Source: an uncultured Opitutales bacterium (GTDB taxonomy: Bacteria; Verrucomicrobiota; Verrucomicrobiia; Opitutales; UBA2995). Taken from it: a stretch of 63,368 nt of DNA. How positions within the stretch are numbered: the first letter of the stretch is position 1; every line of letters begins with the position of its first letter. The stretch is taken from positions 1-63,368 of the forward strand of contig CALJGU010000019.1 of the NCBI GenBank assembly GCA_938075565.1, written 5' to 3'. Positions 17,532 through 27,447 of the stretch are shown here, one piece after another. Both the position numbers and the translations under genes were made by a program. The notes under the pieces are model-generated. The model saw only the letters and a program-made list of their open reading frames with translations, did no database searches and was not told the DNA's origin.

Positions 17532-18833
17532 TTATTGATCCCGTAGTTTCAATCGCCCTACCAAGTCAGAACTTTGAGGAACTCCATAATTAAAGTTCAC
17601 CTTGATTTCCGGCAACTCATCGACTTCCAAATCGAAGTATCGCACCAAATTGGCCATAACGATTGGCATGTGAATCCGAGCCAGGTTCATTCCCAGGCAA
17701 ATATGGGTGCTGCCTCCAAACGTTCCGTGAGCCTTTTTCGGATAATCATTCTCGGTCCAGCGTCTCGCATTGAACCGCAATGGCTCTTCATAAATTTCAT
17801 CCAGAAAATGCGTAAGCGTATGCAGATGCAGGATACGCGTTCCTTTCGGAATCTCATATCCCTCAAACTCCAGATCCTCAGCGGCTAATCGTGGATGCAA
17901 CGGAGCGGCGGGAAACACACGCTCCATCTCCATAATGGTTGCTTTTAATTTGGGGAACCGATCCATGCCACGAAGTAATTGGTCGGGCTGGTAATCTTTT
18001 ACCTCCTCCTTTAGCTCAGCATACCAATCGGGCTGTTCCTGCATATAATGAAGACCACAGTTAATGGTCCGAGCAGTATTACCAGTTCCGGCCATCAATA
18101 AAAGATAAGCTTCCGGGAGAAGCTCCTCTAAATCAGGAGGAAACTCTCGGTCTTCACGATTATCTATCATCGTCTGAAAACTATCATCTTCACGATGGCC
18201 ATCCAAACGTTTGGTTACCAGCTGTCTCAAAAATTCGAATACGACGGGCTTGAGCTGATAAAACGTAGAGCTTTCGTAGTAACGAGTGCGTTGTTCAGGA
18301 GTCATAGCCACTCCAGGAAGAAAGACTTCCTCAAATTCGATAAAAGTGTGCCGCTCTTCAGGCGTGAGTGGGGTCACGATGACAGACTGCGAATTAGCTT
18401 CCGTCAGGACTTCCATGAAAAGATCCATCATGGTCCAGGTCTCACCACAGTGGTCCTCAAAAAATTGTTTCACCACTTGATCAATCTTGGGAATCTGCTG
18501 CGCAATGAGGCTCATAGCAAAACCAGGCTTCAGGGCTTTCCGCTTGGCGCGGTGCCTAACGCCGTCGAGCTGCGTAACATGCTTCTCACCCATCACTTCA
18601 CGGAAAGCCTTCATGGGATCTGCATAATTCCATCGGTCAGGATGCCCCCAAGCCCACTCATTGGCCTTCAAGCCACCTACACAAGCCCACTCTTCTCCAC
18701 GGTATTGAACACGGTAAATAAGCCCCAGTGCCTTATAGGCAGACAGATGATCGAATTGCTCCAGATCATCTTCATCGATGCCCGATGAAAGACCCAGAGA
18801 GTCGTAGTGAGGTATTTCAGAAAAGCTCGCCAT
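17532..18833 (-). CDS. Cytochrome P450
   Basis: 433 residues, bacterial soluble length. Heme loop FGGSTHICLG with thiolate Cys379; ExxR as EMER; I-helix oxygen-activation region LLMAGTGNTARTI, where the usual acidic-Thr pair reads Asn-Thr; C-helix heme-propionate Arg/His in GVRHRAKRKALKPGF. It needs an external ferredoxin and reductase, none of which is next door. It converges on the cytochrome b/ferredoxin gene. The substrate cannot be inferred. The N-terminus has no signal or membrane anchor. Confidence 0.93.
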   Translation of the reverse strand: MASFSEIPHYDSLGLSSGIDEDDLEQFDHLSAYKALGLIYRVQYRGEEWACVGGLKANEWAWGHPDRWNYADPMKAFREVMGEKHVTQLDGVRHRAKRKALKPGFAMSLIAQQIPKIDQVVKQFFEDHCGETWTMMDLFMEVLTEANSQSVIVTPLTPEERHTFIEFEEVFLPGVAMTPEQRTRYYESSTFYQLKPVVFEFLRQLVTKRLDGHREDDSFQTMIDNREDREFPPDLEELLPEAYLLLMAGTGNTARTINCGLHYMQEQPDWYAELKEEVKDYQPDQLLRGMDRFPKLKATIMEMERVFPAAPLHPRLAAEDLEFEGYEIPKGTRILHLHTLTHFLDEIYEEPLRFNARRWTENDYPKKAHGTFGGSTHICLGMNLARIHMPIVMANLVRYFDLEVDELPEIKVNFNYGVPQSSDLVGRLKLRDQ

Positions 18834-18892
18834 ACCCTATACGAATCACAAACCAAACCCTGAGCCCAGTTCTTTCGGAATTTAATCTATGC

Positions 18893-18925
18893 AAAAAAAA
18901 CACCCGATCCTTTCGAATCGGGTGT
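18893..18925 (-). terminator. Rho-independent terminator of fusA
   Basis: Minus strand: ACACCCGAT pairs with ATCGGGTGT around a loop of about eight bases and is followed by an eight-T run. It lies 25 bases past the fusA stop. Confidence 0.9.
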
Positions 18926-18950
18926 CTTAAAGATTTGGTAGCAGGAAAAT

Positions 18951-21035
18951 TTATTTTTTAGCGTTCCGCTCAGCAGCCTCAGCAATCACTTCCTCAGCGA
19001 TATTGCGTGGGCAGGCTTCGTAGTGGGAGAACTCCATAGAGAACTGACCACGACCAGAAGTCATAGAACGAAGGTCACCAATATAACCGAACATATCACT
19101 CAAAGGCGCATCGACCTTCACGCGAACACCGGTCGGTGTAGTTTCCTGCGTCTTGATGATTCCGCGACGGCGATTCAAGTCACCGATCACATCACCTACA
19201 TTGTCGTCCGGACAGAAGACATCGATCTTCATGATCGGCTCGAGGATTTGTGGACCTGCCTTTGGCAAAGTCTGACGGTAAGCAGAACGGGCTGCGATTT
19301 CGAAAGCAACAGCTGACGAGTCAACCGCGTGGAATGCTCCATCAACAAGAGTGACTTTTACGTCCACGGTTGGATATTCAGCAAGAACACCCTTTTCCAT
19401 AGATCTTCCAAAGCCCTTCTCAACGGCTGGCCAGTATTCCTTAGGAACGTTTCCGCCAACAACTTTGGATTCGAAAGTGAAACCTTCACCACTTTCACCA
19501 GGCTCAACAACGTAGTCGATTTTACCGAACTGACCAGAACCACCTGATTGTTTCTTGTGAGTGTAGGAATCTTCAGTGCGCTGGGTGATCGTTTCGCGGT
19601 AGGCAACCTGTGGCTTACCTACATCAACTTGAACACCGTGTGTACGTTTAAGGATATCGACCTTAATATCGAGGTGAAGCTCACCCATTCCCTTAAGAAT
19701 GGTTTCTCCACTGTCTTCATCGGTCTCAACGCGGAAGGAAGGATCTTCTTGAACCATCTTACCGATAGCTACACCCATTTTTTCAGCGTTAATCTTATCC
19801 TTAGGCGCTACAGCGATTGAAATAACAGGGTCCGGGAACACCATTGGCTCCAAGGTCGCAGGGTTGTTCGGATCAGCCAAAGTGTGACCGGTTTGAACAT
19901 TCTTAATACCCAGCAGAGCAACAATGTCTCCTGCTTGAGCAGAATCCACTTCTTCACGACTATCGGCATGCATCTCAACGATACGGCCAATTCGCTCAGT
20001 CTTGCCTGTGTAGGTATTGACGACGTTAGAACCTTTTTTGAGGGTTCCGGAATAAATACGGGTAAAAGTTAAGGCACCGTATTTGTCATCCATGATTTTG
20101 AATGCAAGCATACGAAGAGGACCAGCGGGATCAACCACGGCAAAATCTCCGGTTGCATTACCATCGATGTCCATTTCCGGCTGAGGCTTTACTTCAGTCG
20201 GATTCGGCAGATAGTCTACAACGGCATCGAGAATCAGTTGCACTCCCTTATTCTTGAAGGAAGACCCACAATAAGTGGGGAAGAAATCAAGATTGATGGT
20301 GCCCTTACGGATACACTTCTTAAGCGTATCTATGTCTGGCTCATTTCCTTCGAGATAAGCTTCCATCGCGTCGTCGTCCTGCTCAACTGCAGTTTCAACG
20401 AGCTTTTCGTAATACTCATTCACTTTGTCTACCATATCGGCAGGCACATCAGTGATTTCGAAATTCAATGGATCTCCAGAATCATCCCAGATGTGAGCCT
20501 TCTTGGTCAAAACATCGACCATTCCGACAAAGTCATTTTCTGCACCAATAGGCAGGGTCATAACGAGAGGCCTCGCAGCCAACACGTTTTCTACCTGTTC
20601 AACAACACGGTAGAAATCAGCACCTACCCGGTCCATTTTGTTCACGTAAATAATACGCGCAACTTCAGACTCGGTAGCATAACGCCAGTTAGTTTCTGAC
20701 TGAGGCTCAACACCACCAGATCCACAGAATACACCTACGCCACCATCCAGAACCTTCAGGGAGCGGTATACCTCAATGGTAAAATCCACGTGACCCGGAG
20801 TATCAATGATGTTGAAACGATGATCGTCCCAGTAACAAGTGGTAGCAGCAGACTGAATCGTGATTCCACGTTCCTGCTCCTGATCCATAAAGTCAGTTGT
20901 AGCTGCACCGTCATGCACTTCACCCATCTTGTGAATCTTGCCGGTAAGCTTCAAAATACGCTCGGTTGTCGTAGTCTTGCCCGCGTCTACGTGAGCAAAA
21001 ATGCCAATGTTTCTATATTTGCTTAAATCTGCCAT
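18951..21035 (-). CDS. fusA: Translation elongation factor G
   Basis: 694 residues. The GTPase that drives ribosomal translocation. G1 [16 protein letters not shown]2 [12 protein letters not shown]3 DTPGHVDF, G4 NKMD, then domain II, domain III ([14 protein letters not shown]), domain IV and C-terminal domain V ([16 protein letters not shown]). A good Shine-Dalgarno AGAGGA precedes the ATG at 21035 by seven bases, and a strong terminator follows, so it is monocistronic rather than in the usual str operon. A second EF-G gene elsewhere cannot be excluded, so this could be one of several copies. Confidence 0.96.
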   Translation of the reverse strand: MADLSKYRNIGIFAHVDAGKTTTTERILKLTGKIHKMGEVHDGAATTDFMDQEQERGITIQSAATTCYWDDHRFNIIDTPGHVDFTIEVYRSLKVLDGGVGVFCGSGGVEPQSETNWRYATESEVARIIYVNKMDRVGADFYRVVEQVENVLAARPLVMTLPIGAENDFVGMVDVLTKKAHIWDDSGDPLNFEITDVPADMVDKVNEYYEKLVETAVEQDDDAMEAYLEGNEPDIDTLKKCIRKGTINLDFFPTYCGSSFKNKGVQLILDAVVDYLPNPTEVKPQPEMDIDGNATGDFAVVDPAGPLRMLAFKIMDDKYGALTFTRIYSGTLKKGSNVVNTYTGKTERIGRIVEMHADSREEVDSAQAGDIVALLGIKNVQTGHTLADPNNPATLEPMVFPDPVISIAVAPKDKINAEKMGVAIGKMVQEDPSFRVETDEDSGETILKGMGELHLDIKVDILKRTHGVQVDVGKPQVAYRETITQRTEDSYTHKKQSGGSGQFGKIDYVVEPGESGEGFTFESKVVGGNVPKEYWPAVEKGFGRSMEKGVLAEYPTVDVKVTLVDGAFHAVDSSAVAFEIAARSAYRQTLPKAGPQILEPIMKIDVFCPDDNVGDVIGDLNRRRGIIKTQETTPTGVRVKVDAPLSDMFGYIGDLRSMTSGRGQFSMEFSHYEACPRNIAEEVIAEAAERNAKK

Positions 21036-21228
21036 AATTCGGTCCTCTTTGGTTGGCCAACTCAGGAAAAGCAGACATGGCTAAGGCTTAAATTCGTTTT
21101 GGCAACACCAGAATGCATATTATTACCTATGTATATTAGGCCTCCCAGAAGAAGGATCTGCAGGAATTTCTCATACACTGGTCTCAAGCAAGCTTGATTG
21201 CGCTCTCAACGATCCTAAAGTCAACACC

Positions 21229-23010
21229 ATGGATTGGGATTTAAGCAGTTACTTCAAGGAATTCAACGGACCAGATTATCAGGCATTCAAAGCCGATCTT
21301 TTGCGGGACCTAAAACAAGCTACAGACAACCTCACTCAGCTCGATAATCTATCGGATAGTAATTCAGAGGCCTGGACCCGAATCATCGAAGCCCTAGAGG
21401 ACTTATCGAGCCGCTTCGGACACCTGAGCAGCTACCTTGAGTGCCTGTGTGCCGCAGATGCGACGGACGATGGGTATTCAGCAGAGTATGCTTGGTTAAA
21501 GGAGCATGCGGCGGGCATGAATACCTTAAACGCCCAATTCAACAGCCTTTTGGGTCAAACCTCAGATGAGGCGTTTGCAAAGCTCACTTCTATACCAGAA
21601 CTCGAAGACGCGGCCTTCTATCTGGCGGAATGTCGATCCAAAGCGCAGTATCAGATGGAGGACGCAGCCGAAGACCTCGCCTCAGAACTCAACGTGAATG
21701 GCATCAATGCCTGGAGTCAGCTTTACGACACCTTATCCGGTCAGCTGAAATTTCAATATGTGGACGAGCATGGAGAAACTCAGACCGCACCCATGGGCCA
21801 ACGAGTATCACTCATCTCAGGGGCCAATCGTGACGTGCGGATCTCAGCCTTTCACGGTTCCAATGCAGCCTGGGAAGAACACGAAGCAACCTGCAACGCA
21901 GCGCTCAATGCACTGGCAGGCACCCGACACAGCCTGGACAAAAGGCGTGGCTCAGATCATTTCCTCAACGAAGCCTGCCGAGAGGCACGTCTGGAACATG
22001 CGACCCTCGATGCCATGTTTCAGGCAATTGATGACACCATTGATCTCCCAAGAAATATTTTGGGCTATCGCTCCCAACAGATGGGATTTGAGAAAGCTGG
22101 CTATTACGACCTCTACGCACCGATGGATCTTCCAGACCAGGAACCCATCTCCTGGGAATCGGGCACCCAACTGGTCCAAGGCGCTTTTGACTCCGCCTAC
22201 CCTGCTCTGGGCGCGTTCAACAAAGAACTTCTGGAAAAACGATGGGTCGATTACCAGCCCCGTGACAACAAACGCCCCGGTGGGTTTTGCACAGGCAGTC
22301 AGCTCAATCACGAGTCCAGGATCTACATGACCTTTAAGGATACCATGACTGCTGTGACTACCTATGCACATGAAGTAGGTCATGCGTGGCATTCACGTGT
22401 GATGTCCAGCCAGAGACGCTTCGCCAGTGATTATCCCATGACTTTGGCCGAATCAGCATCCACATTTGCCGAGCTGCTTCTCTCGGACGGCGTGTTATCC
22501 AAAAGTGCGTTTTCCGATGCACAAAAGCTAACGCTCTTAGATTCAGATGCTACTCGGATCATGGCCTTCCTTCTGGATATCCCTGTTCGCTACCGATGGG
22601 AGGAACGGATTTATGAAGAACGACGAGTAGGTATCGTATCAGTCAAGCGGATGAAGAAAATCATGGTAGAAGAGCAACAGAAACAGTTTGGAGATAAGCT
22701 CAACGAAGATGGACTCGACCCCTACTTCTGGTGCTCGAAACTTCACTTCTACATAGATGACATCCGATTCTATAATTTCCCCTACACCTTCGGTTATCTT
22801 TTGAGTGTCTCTTTATTCGCACGCTTCAAAGAGGAAGGATCCAGTTTCCTCCCCAGCTATGAAACCTTTCTTCAAAAGTCGGGGTCCATGTCTTGCGAAC
22901 AAGTCGTTCAAGAAACGCTGGGCGAAAACATCCAGGATCCTGCATTCTGGAAACGAGCCATCGAGAGTCTCAATGAACCATTTACAAAACTTAAAGCGCT
23001 ACTAGACTAA
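21229..23010 (+). CDS. M3 family oligoendopeptidase (PepF-like)
   Basis: 593 residues, cytoplasmic. Zinc site HEVGHAWH (His381, Glu382, His385) with the third ligand Glu408 in TLAESASTFAELLL; N-terminal helical M3 domain with the FGHLSSYLECL block. It cleaves short peptides. The FYNFPYTFGYLLSVSLFARF segment near the C-terminus is typical of the PepF branch. The start ATG is divergent from fusA with about 190 bases between. Confidence 0.93.
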   Translation: MDWDLSSYFKEFNGPDYQAFKADLLRDLKQATDNLTQLDNLSDSNSEAWTRIIEALEDLSSRFGHLSSYLECLCAADATDDGYSAEYAWLKEHAAGMNTLNAQFNSLLGQTSDEAFAKLTSIPELEDAAFYLAECRSKAQYQMEDAAEDLASELNVNGINAWSQLYDTLSGQLKFQYVDEHGETQTAPMGQRVSLISGANRDVRISAFHGSNAAWEEHEATCNAALNALAGTRHSLDKRRGSDHFLNEACREARLEHATLDAMFQAIDDTIDLPRNILGYRSQQMGFEKAGYYDLYAPMDLPDQEPISWESGTQLVQGAFDSAYPALGAFNKELLEKRWVDYQPRDNKRPGGFCTGSQLNHESRIYMTFKDTMTAVTTYAHEVGHAWHSRVMSSQRRFASDYPMTLAESASTFAELLLSDGVLSKSAFSDAQKLTLLDSDATRIMAFLLDIPVRYRWEERIYEERRVGIVSVKRMKKIMVEEQQKQFGDKLNEDGLDPYFWCSKLHFYIDDIRFYNFPYTFGYLLSVSLFARFKEEGSSFLPSYETFLQKSGSMSCEQVVQETLGENIQDPAFWKRAIESLNEPFTKLKALLD

Positions 23011-23040
23011 CTACTTTTACAATTTACCACACTCACGATT

Positions 23041-23922
23041 ATGAAAGATTCCATGCCTCGCAGAACCGCCTTGAAAACCATGGCCACCGGAGCAGCAGCT
23101 GTTGCAGCTACTCAAGCCATAACCAATCAGACAAGCGCCGCCGCACACAGCGGAGGTCTCAAAGGAAACATCAACCACTCGGTCTGTAAGTGGTGTTATA
23201 AAGGCATCGAGCTCGATCCATTCTGCAAAGCAGTCAAGGACATGGGCCTCAAAGGCGTAGATCTGATGGGCGTAAATGACTTTCCGACCCTGAAGAAACA
23301 TGGGCTCGAATGCTCAATGGTATCAGGTGTCCCTGGCGGCATTAAAACAGGCCTCAATCGCGAAGAAAACCACGATGCCATCATTGAGTTCTTTGAAAAA
23401 ACCATTCCTGTCACCGCGAAAGCCGGCTACAAAAACATCATCTGCTTCTCTGGTAATCGGGATGGCATGAGCGATCTGCAAGGCCTGGCAAATTGCGCGG
23501 CAGGGCTCAGGCAGATCACCCCCCTGGCAGAGAAACACGGAATCACCATCATCATGGAATTGCTCAATTCCAAGGTAAACCACGCAGACTACATGTGCGA
23601 CCTCAGTAACTGGGGAGTTGCCCTGTGCGATGCGGTCGGATCCGACTCATTCAAGTTGCTCTACGATATTTACCATATGCAGATTATGGAAGGTGACGTG
23701 ATTGCCACCATCCGAAAGAACCACGAATACTACGGTCACTATCACACGGGTGGTGTACCTGGCCGTGCCGAGATCGACAAAACACAGGAACTTTACTACC
23801 CAGCCATCATGGAGGCTGTTCTGGAAACCGGCTATGACGGCTATGTTGCCCAGGAGTTTATTCCAAAAGGACCTGAGCCTCTGGCTTCATTGAAGCAAGG
23901 CGTTCACATCTGCGACGTATAA
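23041..23922 (+). CDS. Exported TIM-barrel sugar isomerase (hydroxypyruvate isomerase-like)
   Basis: 293 residues. Twin-arginine signal (PRRTALKTMATGAAAVAATQ, cut likely near residue 36), then a xylose isomerase-like TIM barrel: DMGLKGVDLMGVNDF, IIMELLNSKVNHADYMCD, LYDIYHMQIMEGDVI, YYGHYHTGGVPGRAEIDKTQ and YVAQEFIP, which match hydroxypyruvate isomerase (Hyi). Metal ligands are likely the Glu in MELL, the Asp in YDIYH, the His in HYHTG and the Glu in AQEF. Export is a PVC habit and suggests periplasmic sugar-acid chemistry. It starts 30 bases after the M3 gene and is followed by a terminator. Confidence 0.88.
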   Translation: MKDSMPRRTALKTMATGAAAVAATQAITNQTSAAAHSGGLKGNINHSVCKWCYKGIELDPFCKAVKDMGLKGVDLMGVNDFPTLKKHGLECSMVSGVPGGIKTGLNREENHDAIIEFFEKTIPVTAKAGYKNIICFSGNRDGMSDLQGLANCAAGLRQITPLAEKHGITIIMELLNSKVNHADYMCDLSNWGVALCDAVGSDSFKLLYDIYHMQIMEGDVIATIRKNHEYYGHYHTGGVPGRAEIDKTQELYYPAIMEAVLETGYDGYVAQEFIPKGPEPLASLKQGVHICDV

Positions 23923-23937
23923 GAACTTTAAATGACT

Positions 23938-23969
23938 AAAAGCCCCTTTTTCGAAAGGGGCTTTTTTTA
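23938..23969 (+). terminator. Rho-independent terminator after the Hyi-like gene
   Basis: AGCCCCTTT and AAAGGGGCT pair around a short TTCG-type loop, followed by seven Ts on the plus strand. An upstream A-run makes it partly bidirectional. Confidence 0.9.
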
Positions 23970-24077
23970 TAAGAGCAAAACGAATCAGCTATGCCAGGGA
24001 GTTAGAAGCTGCTCCACCGATTGAAGCTTGCATCACCCATCCAAGCTCATGATTTTTCCCACTTCATAAAATACATC

Positions 24078-27000
24078 ATGTACCAAAAGATCTGCCTAAC
24101 TACCTTGTCTTTTCTTCTCGCCGGAACCGTCCTGGCTCAACAGTTGGACCTCGTCCCTGCCGACCGGCGGGCAGAGCCCATCATTGCGCCAGCCACCAAT
24201 GAAGCTGAGCTCGCCTTGCAGATCATCCAGGTCCCAGACGATTTGGATGTAAACCTCTGGGCTGCAGAACCGATGCTGGCCAACCCAGTAGCCATCGACA
24301 TCGATGAAAAAGGAAGACTCTTTACTTCTGAAACAAACCGCTACCGGACCAGCACGCTGGATATCCGCGACTACATGGAAATGCTGGAGCTCGACCTGGC
24401 TAGCCGGACCATCGAAGACCGCCAAGCTCTGATCCATTCCGTCTTTGAAGAAGAAGCTTCGCAGTTTGAATTAGAAACGGAAGTGATCCGGGTATTGGAA
24501 GATACCAACGGCGACGGAAAAGCAGACTCAAGTAAGATATTCGCAGACGACTTTGACGAACCGCTAGACGGCATCGCCTCGGGCGTACTAGCAAGAAACG
24601 GAAAGGTCTGGTTCACCAATATCCCAAGTCTGTGGATGCTTGAAGAGGACGGGACTACAGGCAAAGCGAGTAAGCGCACTGAACTAGCTCGAGGCTTCGG
24701 AATCCATTTCGGTTACACGGGGCATGACTCACATGGCATGGTGTTTGGACCCGACGGAAAACTTTACTTCTCCATAGGTGACCGTGGCACCAATGTGACT
24801 ACCCAGGAAGGCAAGGTCATTGAGCTTCAAGATGAAGGTGCGGTTTTCCGCTGCAATCCCGATGGCTCAGATTTCGAAGTCTATGCGACCGGGTTACGCA
24901 ATCCGCAGGAGCTAGCTTTCGACGAATACGGCAACCTATTTACCTTCGATAACGATTGCGACAACGGTGACAGCGAGCGTCTGGTCTACATCGCCGAAGG
25001 GAGCGACAACGGATGGCGCGTGGGTTATCAATACGCACCTCTTGGCAAAGCCGGTCCATGGATGCTGGAAAGAATGTGGACCCCAAGACACGAAGGTCAA
25101 CCGGAGTACATTATCCCTCCGCTTGCCAACATCGAAGATGGACCATCCGGTGTGGCTTACTATCCAGGAAGCGGACTCCACCCACGTTACAAGGGACACT
25201 TCTTTGTCTGCCAATTCAGAGGAAGCATTGCGAGCAGCGGTGTCTATACATACACCGTAAAACCCAATGGCGCTTCATTCGAATTGGATGAGAAAAAGCT
25301 ATTTCTGAAAGGCGTATTACCGACCGACGTTGTCTTTGGCCCAGATGGAAAATTTTACTTGTCCGACTGGACGCCAGGCTGGCCAAAATCGAGCAAAGGA
25401 CGCATCTACACAGTTAGCAATTCAGACACACAAGCATCAGACTTGGTAAAAGAAACCCAATCTCTCATATCGCAGGGAATGGGCAACCGCGATACCCACG
25501 AACTTCTCAAGTTACTATCTCACGAGGATTGGCGCGTAAGACTCGAAGCTCAATATGAGCTGGTTCGCCAAGAAGTGAATCCTGAGCACCTCTACCAGGT
25601 AGCGAGTGCCAACAATGAAGGCTACAATCAACTGCATGCTACCTGGGCCCTGGGACAACTTATTCCAAACAACCGGGAAGCCGCTCGCTCTGTCTTACAT
25701 CTTTCAAACGCATCCAACCCGGAGGTAAGAGCTCAAGCAGCAAAGCTCATCGGTGATCACAACCTGGAAGCAGGATACCAACAACTGATAGCCGCTCTCG
25801 ATGACGCTTCAGATCGGGTAAAGTATTTTGCAGGGATTAGCCTGGGTAAGCTTGGTAATCCCGATGCTGCAGACGCACTAATTGGCCTGCTCCTTCTGAA
25901 TAACGATCGCGATGTATACGTTCGCCATGCAGCCATTATGGGCTTGGTAGGTAGCTCAAATAAACGTGCACTCGAGAGAGCGTCTAATAGCACCTACCGT
26001 GCGGCACGCCTCGGCGCACTTCTTACCTACCGGAGACTACAGGATCCAGCGGTTGCCAATTTCCTAACCGATTCAGACCACTCGCTCGTTCAGGAAGCCG
26101 CCCGCGCCATCATCGGCGCAAACATCTCAAAGGCTTTCCCTGCTTTGGCAGCCCTCAGCAATCAACCAGATTCACTGGACTACCTGCTCGGCCTACGAGT
26201 ACTCAACGCGCATTTCCGGATGGGATCAGACAAGGATGCGCAGGCCCTGGCAGCATTTGCAGCAAACGAAAACGCAAGCACCGCACTTCGAGCAGAAGCC
26301 GTTCACCATCTCTCCACCTGGGAGAACCCGCCAGCTCGTGATCGAGTCATAGGTCTTTTCCGTCCCCTCCCCTCGCGCAATGTGCAAGTTGCCAAGGACG
26401 CTCTCACCAGCGTGTTCGACGCACTCCTGGAAGCACCAGAGCAGGTTCAATCAAAAGCGATCGAAACAGCTACTCAGCTAAACCTGGCACCTCTCACCAA
26501 GAATCTATTTTCGAAATTCCAGAGCAGCGACACACATGCCTCAGTTCGTATAACTATCCTGAATACGCTTCTAAAGCTGAATGATTCTCGATTGGAGGAA
26601 GCCGCGCAAATCGCAAACGCTTCCGACGACCAGAGCCTGAGACTGGCGACACTGCCCATACTCGCGAAGCTATCTCCGGCAAGCTCAGCTCCCCTACTAC
26701 AAAAACTTGCAACCACAGGTAGCTCCAAAGAAAAACGGGCTGCGTTCAAAGCATTAGGCACGATGTCTCACCCAGTCGCCATAGCTACTTTGAAAGAGAA
26801 CCTGCAAAAGCTGGCATCTGGAGGTATCCCAAATTCCGCACACTTGGAACTGCTCGAAGCTGCAGAAGCTACAGGCAACACGGAGCTCAACAAACTCCTT
26901 GAGGGAAGAAATCAGGCAATAGCCGCAACAGGTGATCCTCTTGCACCTTACGAGTATGCACTGGCAGGAGGAAACCACGATAAGGGACGTAACGTTTTCG

Positions 27001-27428
27001 AATCCAATGGTGTCATGCCCTGTATTCGCTGCCATGTTGTCGACGGTCCCTACAGCGGAGAACCTGGCCCATCTCTAATGGGAATCGGATCCAAATATGA
27101 CGCGAACTATCTTCTGGAAGCCATTATCAAACCCAGCAACCAAATGGCAGAAGGCTTTGAAATGGCTATTGTTACTACCAAAAGCGGTGAGATCCTGGCC
27201 GGGTTTGTAACAGAAGACTCAGATACTGAATTGAAGCTGAAGCTCACAGACGGAAATACCAAAGCCATTGCAAAATCGGAAGTAGCAAGTCGGCAATCAG
27301 CACCTTCCACCATGCCCGAAATCTTTGGTTCAACTCTAACCCGTCAGAATATGCGCGATTTGATTACCTACTTATCAGGGCTTACAGAAACCTTCGAAGA
27401 GTCTGATCACGCATTGGAAGGATTCTAA
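24078..27428 (+). CDS. PVC-type heme-binding CxxCH protein (propeller, HEAT repeats, cytochrome c)
   Basis: 1116 residues from ATG 24078, which gives a clean signal peptide (MYQKICLTTLSFLLAGTVLA|Q); the open frame extends to a TTG at 24021 but that would bury the signal. Order: beta-propeller resembling sugar/aldose dehydrogenases (about 30-460, with HGMVFGPDGKLYFSIGDRG and LRNPQELAFDEYGNLF), HEAT-like repeats (about 470-900, for example HEDWRVRLEAQYELV), and a C-terminal c-type cytochrome with CIRCH (982-986) and a candidate Met ligand in STMPE. Likely a periplasmic dehydrogenase passing electrons to its own heme. Substrate unknown. It converges on another heme protein gene 19 bases away. 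Confidence 0.9.
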   Translation: MYQKICLTTLSFLLAGTVLAQQLDLVPADRRAEPIIAPATNEAELALQIIQVPDDLDVNLWAAEPMLANPVAIDIDEKGRLFTSETNRYRTSTLDIRDYMEMLELDLASRTIEDRQALIHSVFEEEASQFELETEVIRVLEDTNGDGKADSSKIFADDFDEPLDGIASGVLARNGKVWFTNIPSLWMLEEDGTTGKASKRTELARGFGIHFGYTGHDSHGMVFGPDGKLYFSIGDRGTNVTTQEGKVIELQDEGAVFRCNPDGSDFEVYATGLRNPQELAFDEYGNLFTFDNDCDNGDSERLVYIAEGSDNGWRVGYQYAPLGKAGPWMLERMWTPRHEGQPEYIIPPLANIEDGPSGVAYYPGSGLHPRYKGHFFVCQFRGSIASSGVYTYTVKPNGASFELDEKKLFLKGVLPTDVVFGPDGKFYLSDWTPGWPKSSKGRIYTVSNSDTQASDLVKETQSLISQGMGNRDTHELLKLLSHEDWRVRLEAQYELVRQEVNPEHLYQVASANNEGYNQLHATWALGQLIPNNREAARSVLHLSNASNPEVRAQAAKLIGDHNLEAGYQQLIAALDDASDRVKYFAGISLGKLGNPDAADALIGLLLLNNDRDVYVRHAAIMGLVGSSNKRALERASNSTYRAARLGALLTYRRLQDPAVANFLTDSDHSLVQEAARAIIGANISKAFPALAALSNQPDSLDYLLGLRVLNAHFRMGSDKDAQALAAFAANENASTALRAEAVHHLSTWENPPARDRVIGLFRPLPSRNVQVAKDALTSVFDALLEAPEQVQSKAIETATQLNLAPLTKNLFSKFQSSDTHASVRITILNTLLKLNDSRLEEAAQIANASDDQSLRLATLPILAKLSPASSAPLLQKLATTGSSKEKRAAFKALGTMSHPVAIATLKENLQKLASGGIPNSAHLELLEAAEATGNTELNKLLEGRNQAIAATGDPLAPYEYALAGGNHDKGRNVFESNGVMPCIRCHVVDGPYSGEPGPSLMGIGSKYDANYLLEAIIKPSNQMAEGFEMAIVTTKSGEILAGFVTEDSDTELKLKLTDGNTKAIAKSEVASRQSAPSTMPEIFGSTLTRQNMRDLITYLSGLTETFEESDHALEGF

Positions 27429-27447
27429 TCCGCTTCAACAATAGTCT

